Both the position numbers and the translations under genes were made by a program. This document shows positions 22,678 through 33,019 of a DNA stretch of 64,000 nucleotides, piece by piece. Every line of letters begins with the position of its first letter. Positions within the stretch are counted from its first letter, which is position 1. The stretch comes from Rhodotorula mucilaginosa. Its lineage: Eukaryota > Basidiomycota > Microbotryomycetes > Sporidiobolales > Sporidiobolaceae. Under the pieces are notes generated by a model. It was not told the DNA's origin, ran no database searches, and saw only the letters and a list, made by a program, of their open reading frames with translations. The stretch covers positions 1 through 64,000 of the forward strand of contig CP137878.1 in NCBI GenBank assembly GCA_034406715.1, in the 5' to 3' direction.

Positions 22678-25600
22678 TCAGATCTCGGCGATCCGGGTGA
22701 GCCACTTCGAGACAATAGTTTGACCGTGCTACCGGGGCAAAAACTAGTCAGCACCTTGAAGCAACGGGAGAGCCCAAGGACAGCTCTCACCTCGAGGTTC
22801 AGCACCCGGATTCGCTCGTTCGGAAGATGGGCGTTGTCGCTGCTGGTTCCGATCGGAAAGTGCACGGCATGTGCACCAAACTCTTGCTCGAGGAAAGGCA
22901 AGGACGGGACCGAACCTCCCTCCCGGATAAAGAGCGGGTCGAGGTGCCATTGCGCCGAGATGCACTTTGCCATCGCCGACACGAACGGACTTTCGAGGTC
23001 GCCGAGCCACTGGGTGGAGGCGCAAGCAAAAGAAGTCAGTGTTCACTGTACAGGTGCCGAAAGAAGACGACTACTCACCCAGTCTGCAGTTTGAGTAATC
23101 TCGACCTGCGGGGGGCAAGCGATAAAAGGTCAGCTGAAAGAGTCGAGGCGGCGGGAAGAGGCATCAACGCACCGTGAGCTTGTTCTCAGTCCGCAAAGTT
23201 GCAAACGCAGCCGTCAGGTGCGCCTTGAACTTGGAGATGATGTCGGTGAGCGACTGGTCCGGTACGATACGGATCGAAACCGCCGCAGACGCAGCACTCG
23301 GAATGAGGGATTTCTGCGCCGGTCCGACGACTTCGACCTTGTGCACCGAGAGCGCAGGTTGGCGCCATCTGCAGCGAGGGCAAGAATGAGTTTACCGTAT
23401 CCGATGAATGACGGTGCGGGAAACGCACCGAGTGATCAGTGATTGCAAAGGGTCCGAGATGGTCGAGCCGCTCGTCAGCTTCTTGAGGGTATCACCGCTG
23501 CACAAACATACCGACATCAGTCCAGCGTTTGAAAGTACACCATTGGCGCCAAAGACCACGCACCCCTGACACCGCTGCACGATCGTCTCGTACAGCTTGC
23601 GCTCGGCGGCAGTCAGTCTCCTGACATCGCTCAAGAAACCCGGGATCTGGACCGTCCCATCCGGGGCCGTCAAGCTCGCCAGGATCCGTACGAGGTCCGT
23701 GAGCGGTTCGGCAGTCGCGCCGCCCCAGATCCCACTGTGCAAGTTTTCGCGGCTCGACTGGACTCGGAGCGTCGCGTGGATGACGCCTCGGAGTCCGAAA
23801 GTCAGGCAGGGCCAGTCTTCGCCGATCCAGTACGAGTTGCTGACGAGGATGACGTCGATGTCGCCGATAAGGTCCTGTCACGTCGAAACCCGTTAGCACA
23901 TTGGGACATCTGAGAGTGGCCAACGCTCCCGAAACCGACCCGGTTTCTCTTGATGGCTTCCTGAAAGCCGGCACTGCCCGTCTCCTCTTCCCCCTCGATC
24001 GCCATGACGAGGTCAACTTCGAGCTCTTGACGGCGGCGCAAACCGGAAGCGGCCGCCGCAATGGCCAGGATCGGACCCTTGTTGTCGGTGACGCCTCGGC
24101 CGTACAGCCACCCGTTCTGCCCCGACATTTTCCACGGGTCGTGGTCCCACCGCTCGGACGCGGTCGCCGAAACGACGTCGTAGTGGCCGTAGTACAACAC
24201 CCGTTTTCGTCGTGGCGTTGTGGCTGGCTTGGGCGGAGCGTTTGCTCGGAACGTCGCCAGCACGACCGGGTTCTTGCCTGGTGCGCCGGGCAGCTACAGG
24301 GGGGTAATTACTTGGTCAACCTCTGCTGCAGAGAGAAAGGGAGAAAGGCGATGCCAGCTCACGAGGTTTGTTTCGGCGCCCATCTCGCGCAAAACGCGCT
24401 TGAGGTACAACGCGCCTTGCCGACACTCTTCCCGGTGCTCAGAGTCGGCAATAGTTCGGTACGACACCAACTTGGCAAGAGTGTGGAAGAGCTCGCCTGG
24501 ACGGGAGAGCTCTGGGTCAAATGGAGGAAAACGGTCCGACAAACAGGTGGGAACCAAAGGAACTGACCCTGAAAGCCTCGGTCGAGAGGCGATAGCGGCG
24601 AAGTGACATCGTCGTCTCGTACGTCCCAGATCTATCAGTCCCCGAATCCGTCAGCTCCAAGGAAAGCGCCCCAAAGCTCGAGTGGAAACCGCACCTTGAC
24701 CGTGGCGTCATTTCCCCCCGTAAGCAACCAACCCTGAGTCCGACTGCGCCTCAAAGTCCTCACATCCGACGCGAGCACGATATTGTCATGAGCGAGCCAC
24801 TCTCCGCCGAGGCGGAACGTGCGCAAGTCCCACCGCTGGACGGTGCCGTTCGCGGCGCTCGAGAACAGGGACGAGGACAGGACGCTGAGGGCGAGGATGT
24901 CGTGCTGGATGCCGAGACTTGGAGGTATCGGTGTATGGTAACTATAAGAGGGTGATCTGGGACTCACGTTATGGGGTCGCAAGATACGGACGCAGGTCAA
25001 GCTGTCGAGATCCCAGACCTATCTCGCCCAGAACGATCAATTTTTGGTAAGGGAACGCGCTGCAGCAACGGTAGGCAACCAACCGACCTTGATCACGCCA
25101 CCTTGATGTCCAGCAAAGAGTGTATTGTCTCTCGCGGCGAACGCGAGCACGGCGTCGTATTCTGATTCGAGTGTGGCGAGCAGAGCGAGGTCGTCGAGGC
25201 CGGGTTGCCAGAGGTTGATGTTTTCGTCGCCGGCTTGCGGTGGGCCACAAAGTTCGTCAGCACCGAGACTACGCGTGAAGTTTTGACAGGATTGGGACAT
25301 ACATCCAGAGACGAGTACGGTCCGTTCATTGCTCTTGGCGAGCGTGAGGCAGTACTGCACCCGAAAACAGCGCAACCTCAGTCTTTGCCCGCACATCCCA
25401 GCGGGAAGCCACACGCACCACATATCCATGATGCGCAAACGGAGCAATACAGTCTGCGTCAAACTGGAGCTCGACGGTGTGCGGTTCGAGTTTGCGCATC
25501 GTCGTCGTCGTCGTCGTCTGCTCCTGCTCCGCCGTCAACCCTACCGAGTCTGGACTCGCTTTGGGCAGACTGCCAACGGGGGAAGAAGGCGTCAAAGTCG

Positions 25601-26849
25601 GGACGGTGCTCGTGCTGAGGCTGTGCCGACCGGAGGGGGAGGAGGAGGAGACTCCGACGCGAGACTTTGCGCGGTCGGCCTCGGTGAGCGAGTCAAAGAA
25701 CCGGCTCGGGGTTTTAAAGATGGGTGGAGAGTGAGGAGATCCGGCCGAGGCGGGGGACATGCGCCCCGTTGTGTTGTTGGTGGCGTATGGCTCTTCTTCG
25801 GTAGCGAGTTGGAAGGGGGGCGGCAAGTCGATCCACTGGTGCGCATTTTGAGCGGTTTGTCAGCCTTTACAACACTAGGCCACAAGCACCATGAAGAACG
25901 CACCTGTATACTCGTGTCCTGACATCCAGCAAAGAGCCTCCCCGCCGGTTTCCGGTTCTCGATGCGCGGAGGAGCGGTGGCGTGGTGGTTGCCGTTCTTG
26001 TTCCGAGCCGGATCGCCCTGCGCGAGCATGCTGAACGGGATCCACGCGAGCGAGAGGATGTCTCCGGTGTTGTCGTGCGGTGGATGGATCAGGTAGACGA
26101 GCGAGAGCGTCGGCGTGTGCCACACTCGGATCGTGCCGTCGCCTTTCGGGGGGGGGGAGTTTCAGCATGTCGTCAAAGGTGCAACAAGAGAGAGCTGGAG
26201 ACGGACCTGACGCGCTGATTAGCCAGTCTCGTTCTGGGACGAGTTGGAGAGCGAGTACGGCGCCTTCGTGGCCGGTCAAGCGAGACCGGAGCGATAACGT
26301 TGCGAGATCCCAAACCTGGCAGCCGCGCGGAGTCAGCAGCCAGCCAAGCGAAACATCTTTTCCCCCATGACTCACATGGATGTTGCCTCCCTGACTACCA
26401 CCGTATACCCTTCCGGCTTGGCGTTTCCCCGTCCCTGCACTCGTACTCGTGGACGTCGTTCCGAACCGGTGGCCGAGTTGATCGCGCGCATCGTCTCTCG
26501 CTTCTTCGACCGCGATGGAGAGGATGCTCTCGCCGTCGTCTGCGCTCAAGGTCGTCAACAGGACTGCGAGCGGGTCCTCCTGCCGTAGTGACGGCGGCGT
26601 GGGTGGGTTTTTGGAGGTGGAAGCGATAGGAGCGGTCGGAGGGTCGGCTACAGAAGCAGGAGCAGGAGCAGGAGCAGCGGGAGCGGGTGCTGGTCTCGTA
26701 GCAGACAATCCTCCTGTCAGCCTCGGCGTGCTCGAATCGGCCAGAGACCTCGCAAAGTCGAGTTGGCCGTTCATCATGGCCGAAGACGACGAGGACGACG
26801 ACGGCGACAACGGCTCGTGCGGACCTTGCAGGCCGTTCGGGGCAGCCAT
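22678..26849 (-). CDS. DUG2: WD40-M20 peptidase subunit of the glutathione-degrading Dug complex
   Basis: With Dug3, yeast Dug2 forms a glutamine-amidotransferase-like complex that cleaves glutathione independently of gamma-glutamyl transpeptidase. Seventeen exons (first 26849-26376, last 22728-22678) join into 1,045 aa. The N-terminal half has WD40 units ending VWDLATLSL, IRVWHTPTLS, NINLWQPG, VIKVWDLDSL, VQRWDLRTF and VKIWDVRDD. The C-terminal half is an M20-type peptidase with metal ligands visible in YYGHYDVV, GRGVTDNKGP, AIEGEEETGSAGF, VILVSNSYWIG and the terminal HGQTIVSKWL, so the catalytic set looks complete. WD40 followed by M20 is specific to Dug2. Exon 15 (23105-23079) is a 27-nt microexon. 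Donors GTCGGT recur at 25087 and 23939. Intron 2 carries a run of ten C just before its acceptor. Confidence 0.93.
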
Positions 26850-27220
26850 AGTCGACCTTGGCGCCCTTGATACGCTGTCCTCTGATGCTCTTTGTGGCAG
26901 TGCGCTGTGACAAGGTCGGCTCTCGAGTCAAGTTCAATCACCATTCTCTCTGCGGCGCATGAATCACCGGCGGCTTTCTCTTTTCGGGCTGCAGATTGAT
27001 CCGGACAGGCCTGGGCCAAAAGAAACCGGATGACTATCAGAAACAATCGCGCCGACGAGGAAAAGGAGCTTTTCGCCGCGTCGCAGGGACAACTTGAACT
27101 TGAAAGGCTCAACCGAATCTATCTGATCCTCGACGTCACGCGCGAGTCTGAAGGCCACTGCTAATGACGAAACCACTCCCTCTTTTCGAAGTACAATCTC
27201 TAATCGCGCGGGATAACCCA
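26850..27220. promoter_or_regulatory. DUG2 upstream region
   Basis: 371 bp between the DUG2 start codon and the stop of the dehydrogenase gene, both on the minus strand. It must hold the DUG2 promoter and the dehydrogenase 3' UTR. No specific element could be assigned. Confidence 0.4.
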
Positions 27221-28744
27221 TCACCCGAGTTTGACCTCGTTGGCCCACTCGAAACCCTCGACGCCGACTCCCGCGAGACAATTCCTCGCCGCGTCCCTGC
27301 TCATCCCACTGCGGGCCTGAATCGTCGCACTCCCAATATGCGGCACAAGTACGATCCGTTCCTCCCGGACGAGGGGATGATCCGCCCCAATGTCGGGTTC
27401 ACCGGTCGCGACGTCCAACCCGGCCGAAGCGAGTCGACCCTCCCTGATGGCCTCGACGAGCGCCTCCGAATTAATCACGGGTCCACGCGCCGTGTTGACG
27501 ATACAAGCGGTCGGTTTCACTTTCGACAAAAAGTCGCGATCGACGAGGTGGCGCGTTTCGGACGTGAGCGGACAGCAGAGGAGGATCAGGTCGCTCTCGC
27601 GTGCGATCTCGTCGTACGACGCGGCGGGACGCATCTCGATCCCCAGGTAGGAAGCGAGCGGGAGGGTGTTGAAATAGTCGCGCGAGGCGGGGAGCTCCTT
27701 GCCGAGTTGTGAAGTCGTGTACAGGACGCGCTTGATGCCGAATCCGAGCAAGCGCTTGATCGTCGTCTGCCCAATTTTGCCGAACCCGATCACACCCACC
27801 GTGGACTGTGCGGGGGAAGACTCGCTTAGCTATGCAGCAGCATGGGGTGTAGGCAACGCCAAAGCGCGTCCTGAAGAAGCCGAGCGAGCAGACGCACGTT
27901 TTGCAGTCCGTTTCCGCACAGCAGCAGCGGGTTCCACGGCATCTCGGGCCACTTGCCCGCCAAGACTGCTCGGATGCCCTGTCGGACGGGGAAAGCGGGA
28001 ACAGACTATCAGCTCCCTGGTCGAGTGTTGTCTTTGCGAACGACGAAACTTACTTCTCCTGCTCTCCGAGTCGCCATCAGGGCGAGCATCGCACCGACGT
28101 CGGCGGTGGCATCCGTCAAGGCGTCCGGAGCTGTACGTATGGGGACCGCGGCTTATCAGTCACCCTGTCCTACCTCCGAAAAGGGCGGCAAGACCGATAA
28201 AGCGCCGGCTGCGGGGACGTACTGGTTCCGAAACGGATATTGCGCTTCTTCAAAGCTTCGGTATCGACGTGGTCGTATCCTGCCGACATGGTCGCGATGA
28301 CTTTAAGCGAAGGGCCGGCTGCAGGGGTGGTTTATCCGGGGTGATTTAGCATCCGGGAGGGAGGAAAGCCCTCATTGGGTCGACGACTTTGAGGCGGACG
28401 GACTGACCGGCATCGAGCAGCTCGTCGTCAATCTGTCAAAGGTGAGCATGCCAGTCCGGCGATCTGTCAGCACAGCGAGAGGGGGAGATAGCCCCCTCCC
28501 CACCTCAGTAGTGTGCCAAAGGAGAGCGAGAGAGGCGCACCTTTTCACCATTGTGCATGCACAGCAAGCCCTGCACGTCTCTCTTCTTGAGCTCGTCCAT
28601 GAGCCAAGTCCGGTCCACGGGCTCGTCCCTGGTCCAGCGTACGACGGTCACCAAGCCGTCTCGCTCGGCCTGGTCGAGGATCGCACCGCCTTCGAGGCCC
28701 TTCTCGGCGGGCAGCGGGCGAGTCAGGATAATCTTGGGAGCCAT
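27221..28744 (-). CDS. D-isomer-specific 2-hydroxyacid dehydrogenase (glyoxylate/hydroxypyruvate reductase type)
   Basis: NAD(P)-dependent reduction of a 2-keto acid such as glyoxylate or hydroxypyruvate. Exons 28744-28541, 28432-28408, 28318-28223, 28130-28054, 27978-27898 and 27805-27221 give 355 aa. Visible: N-terminal MAPKIILTRPLP, substrate-side ATMSAGYDHVD, GTTPDALTDATADVGAMLAL, the nucleotide-binding loop VGVIGFGKIGQ, and the catalytic trio of Arg in VNTARGPV, Glu in VATGEPDI and His in LVPHIGSAT. The motifs match the glyoxylate reductase/GRHPR group better than phosphoglycerate or formate dehydrogenase. Exon 2 is a 25-nt microexon (IDDELLDA). Without it the frame cannot be kept and the helix preceding GPSLKVIATMS is lost. 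The exact substrate is inference. Confidence 0.9.
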
Positions 28745-29085
28745 CACGCCGCGACTGAGTCTTGGATAACTTAGTCTCCGCAGAGGAGAGTGTAGAGGGA
28801 GAGAGAGAGAGCCCGCCCGAGTTCAAGTGGGGGCGGCAAGTGGCGGACCGCTCCTGTCATGAATCGGGCCAGCGAAAACATGTCTATCTGATTCCGGATG
28901 CAACAGAAAGGGATAGTATAGCTACGCAAAAAGGGAGAGATACACTTGTACAAGCCGCACCAGGCGACTATGTAGTCAGATATCATATCACGATATCCGA
29001 GAATATGAAAATCTTGAGAGGCGGGTGCGCCGCCCTAGCGTTCGCCGGCTAAGAGACCGAGGGGGGCGCAGTACAGCGCGCGCAA
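28745..29085. promoter_or_regulatory. Upstream region of the hydroxyacid dehydrogenase
   Basis: 341 bp between two minus-strand genes. Just above the dehydrogenase start the minus strand has a CT-rich run (a GA repeat on the plus strand around 28798-28811), a common feature of fungal leaders. An AT-rich patch with GATATC/GATATG repeats lies around 28979-29005. No gene is visible. Confidence 0.4.
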
Positions 29086-32000
29086 TCAGAACCCTTGACC
29101 GTTGACGACTCCGCCCTCGTCAAAGAACGCCGCCTCAAAGTCGCGCAACCTCGGATCGTCCGCCCACTGGACCACCTCGAGCACCTCGTTCGCGTCAAAC
29201 TTGACCTCGAACCCGTCCGGCGCGCTCGTATAACTAATGTCGACCCCGTCCGCGAGCTCGTCGAGCGACTTGTGCTCCGGGTTCGGTAACCCGAGCGCGA
29301 CCGACCGCCGCGAGTCGGATTTCTCTTCCTCGGAGCGCGGGTCGTCCCAGTGGTAGTCTACGCGCGGGGGTAAACAAGTCAGCGTCGAGTTAAAAAAGAC
29401 GCGCAGACTTTGGGGGGACAAACTCACCGATGCAAAGAGCGCTGAGTCGCGCCGAAAGCGAAAGCAAAGGGTCAGTGCGCTGAAATCGCGCTTCAGAGAC
29501 CACCTCGAACAGCCAAGAGTGCTCACCTGATCCAACCTCCATGGAAGCCCTGCCGGTGGACAGACCCGAGTAAGCTTTTCCAGAGAAACCCCCCAAAGAA
29601 GACAGGAACACAACGGCGAAACACGCACCGCCCTGATCCCCTTTTCCCACACGGCCCTCCTCCTCGTCCTCCACCCCCTCTCGTCCCTCCCAACTCTCTC
29701 AATCGAGTACCCGTCGTTCCCCGCATTCGCGAGCATATCGCAATCGACGTCGTCGTCCCTGAGCGGGTCGAGTTTCTCCTCGAGCTCGCGCGAGTTGCCC
29801 GCAGACCCGATCGGGCCTTGGAGAGTGAGGGTCGAGGGAGGGGTGCGGACTTGGCGGTGACGACCCCACGCGAAGCCTTTCGTCCAGTGGGATAATTGGG
29901 TGATCAAAGTCAGCAATGAGGTCCACGCGCGCCGAGAGCGATCCGCAAGGGAAAAACGCACCTCGACCGACCCCGCTCGTGACTTGCTTGAGCAAGTTGT
30001 AGTGCCTACATTGACGTGGATCAAGGCACACGGATCATAGTCAGCCGACCAAAAAAAAAATTCACAACCTTGAGCACACACGCCCCGCGCCGGCGACTCA
30101 CACAAACATGGGCCTGCCGAGGTGATCGTTCTGCAACATGGTCAAGCCACAAAAACCCGACATGGTATCCCTCGGGAGGGCTCCCACGCTGACATAGCGA
30201 CCGGGGACGGCCCACCGTTTCCTCAGCGCGAGGAACGCGAACCGGAACATGTCCTTGTCGCCCTGCGTGCGTGCGAGCGGGATCGTAGGTCAGCGTCTGG
30301 CTCGCTTAGGAGGCTAGCGAAGAGCGAGAGAGAGTCCGAATGCCTCACGTCGGAAAAGCTTCAAAGAAAGAGGGGAGAGGGAGGTCAGTCACTCTTCCTG
30401 CGAGCGAGAAAAGAGAGGAGAGAAAGGGAGGACCCACTTGAACCAGTACGAGAACCGCTCTCGGTCCATCATCCACTCGGCGAGCAACAGCGCGTCGAGG
30501 TGCCTCGCCTTGTCGATCAAGATCTGGCCCGCCTCCATCTCCCACTCGTCTCGACACGGGACGCCAATGATGGCCCAGATCGGGTTGTCCGGTTGCGTTC
30601 GCCCTGCCGAGGGGGTATCGTTTCCAGTGTGTAAGTAAACCCCACCCAGCAAGGAGAAGGGACTAAGACTCACAGTAATCGGGCCACATCATGGCCCCCA
30701 AACGCTGATACGCCTTGCCCTCCCAAATTCCACTCGGTTTCCCCCGAATCTCTTCCCTCGCGCCATCGCTCCGAACCGAGTCCCACGGCGTCTCGGTCCT
30801 GTTCTCGCGGATCGCGCGATCGAGAATCTCTTGCGGCGGCGGGGCGTCTCGCGGCATCAGACTCGCGGCGGGGACGTTGTCCGAATCGAGGAACATGACT
30901 TCGCGGAAGGAAGAGCGGACGATCGCGGTCGCCTGTGGGAGTGGTGAGGTTCGGTTCAGTCCGGAACAGGTTTGTCGGGTCGGAACATGATCCAGAGCTT
31001 GTTGTGGGCAGTCGGACCCCGAGACGAGACACGCCTGACTGACCTTGATCTGATAATTCTTGCTATAAAGCGTTTCAAGTTCGGAAGTTCCGTCAGCGAG
31101 GACCCCCCTTGACCTGACCTAAACGATGAAAGGAAGGGAAAACGAAGGACCCACGTCCTCTTGGTATCCCTCTGCGCCTCCTCGACCGTCCTCAACACCG
31201 CCCCATACCGTTCCAACTCCTTCCTCACTTCATCCGAAGGTTCCTCTCCCGGGTACGAAAAGATCTCGGCCGGCAAAGTCGTGTACAGTCGGTTCCGGAG
31301 GACTTTGAGCGTGACGAGGACGCGCGAAAAAGTGTCCTGCGGCAAGCGGGCGGGTCAGTCTCGGGAATGGTGAGCGAAGGAGGTTCTTCAAGAGTGGGAG
31401 CTCACGGCGTTACCGGCTGTAAAGACGAGACCCTGTTCGAAGGAACGCCGAAAATCCCACCACCTCGTCAGCAAACAAGCAAAACCTCCCCTCGCTCGAG
31501 GAGGAAAACCCCCGCGGCGTCTCACCTTGCCCTCCCCCCACGCCTTGGGTCCCATCTTGCCCTCTTTCTCCATCCTCCTCAAAAAGGTGATCATCTCTTG
31601 TCGGAGTTGCATGATCCCGGTCGTGTTGAGCGCGGTCCAGATCAGGTGCGAGTTGTCGAGTTGTTGAGAGTTTTGGTTCGGTTTGATGCGGTGCGAGGGG
31701 CACGACTGGCGGGTCGGGGGCGCAACGGATAGCAGGTTTGAAGAAAAAGAGAGTCGAGTCAGCGAAACGGGGGGAGAAAACAGAAAAAAAGTGAAGGCCT
31801 CCTCCTCCTCCTCCTCCTCTGGCAAAAGACTCGAACCACGCTCGGTCGCCTCACCTGGACGTTCCTCCTGACCCAATCAGCAGGCTCGACCCCCCAACCC
31901 GGGGCCTCAAACTCCCAATCATCCAACCTCTCGCCGGTGGTCGCGGTCACCTCGAGCGGTCGACTCGCGCGATCGAACCGCTCTGCCAAGTCGGCGGGCG

Positions 32001-32550
32001 CGTGAGGCGTACAGGACGCGAGTTGGTTCGGGGCGTTGGTTCCCAAGAGGGGGGCGAGGGAGAAGGAGAATGGGGATCGCCATTTTGATGATGATGGTGA
32101 TTTTGGTGGTGGTGGTCGACGGGCGAAAGAGGAGGACGACCCAGAGGAGGAGGAGGAGGAGGAGGAGGCTCCTAGTCCGGGTGTTCGGGAAGCGAAGAAG
32201 AGGCCCGAGGCGGCTGCGACGAGGACGAGGAACAGGACGACACTCCGCCTTGAAGGGTTGCCGAACGGTCTCAGTGGTGTGGTCGAAGAGTACAGGGATT
32301 TCCTGCTGCTGCCCGAGAAGGATTTCCACCCCGCTCTTGTCGGCGCTCCACTGGTTGTCGGAGACGAGTCCCTCCATCCCTTGCCTTCTTTGCTGTACGA
32401 GCCCGCGTTGTCGTGGATGGGAGAGTGGGCCTCATCGCTGCTGCGGGACGGAGACGACGACGACGAAGACGAGGACGAGGGAGTCGCCGCCGTGTTGATA
32501 AAGGGCAAGAGCGGATCTCGACTGCTCGTCGATGAGAACGTCGAGTGCAT
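29086..32550 (-). CDS. GT71-family alpha-mannosyltransferase, Golgi type II membrane protein
   Basis: Predicted to add mannose from GDP-mannose to cell-wall mannan or glycoprotein chains in the Golgi (MNN1/MNN2-type, family GT71). Fourteen exons (first 32550-31855, last 29357-29086) give 783 aa. A Ser-rich cytosolic tail precedes one anchor, VVLFLVLVAAASGLFFA (residues about 106-122). The luminal domain contains GLVFTAGNADTFSRVLVTL, the metal-binding block SSFREVMFLDSDNVPAASL, PIWAIIGVPCRDEWEMEAGQ, ILIDKARHLDALLLAEWMM, GDKDMFRFAFLAL and GFHGGWISALCIDYHWDD. The DSD triad and the ExGQ block are typical of GT71. Very small exons are needed to hold the frame: 31432-31406 (27 nt), 30358-30349 (10 nt), 29549-29527 (23 nt) and 29441-29428 (14 nt). 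Linkage specificity cannot be told from sequence. Confidence 0.85.
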
Positions 32551-33019
32551 CCTGACTATGGCCTAATGTGTATGCCGAGAAGGGCGAGCTGTGTGAATTT
32601 TCGGAGATGACGCTCGTTCAGAATCGTCCTCGGCGATAGTTAAAGACCAACGCAAAGCTGCTCACGCGGCAGGGAGAGGTGCAGGTCTGCCTTGGGCCGA
32701 CTGAGCGCAGACCGCGAGCACTGACTAGACTAGACTCGGACTGCGTGCGAGGCTGTGGTCCGCGGACTCGCCGCAGTCAGCGCTGGTCAGCGTGCGAGCG
32801 TCGATCCGAGTCGATCACTCGACTCTGTTTTTGGCCCGGCCCGCCAACGGGCTGCACCGCCTCATTCCCCCCTGTCTCTCGCCCAGCTTCTGAGCTTCAA
32901 CGCCAAGCTCCGCTGCAACTGGCTCGTGAGGACAAACAAACCCGCGCTCGCCTCGCCTCGCTCCCTCCCCGAGGCCCGCGAGTTCCCCTTTCTGCAGTCC
33001 GTCGAGTACCAAACAGAGA
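32551..33019. promoter_or_regulatory. Divergent promoter of the GT71 and lipase-like genes
   Basis: 469 bp between the leftward GT71 start and the rightward lipase-like start. Both products enter the secretory pathway. No element could be assigned with confidence. Confidence 0.4.

Noticed and set aside
28751-29052. Possible transposon or palindromic site around the GATATC repeats
   Set aside because: No terminal inverted repeats, target duplications or transposase-like coding sequence; simple AT-rich repeat only.
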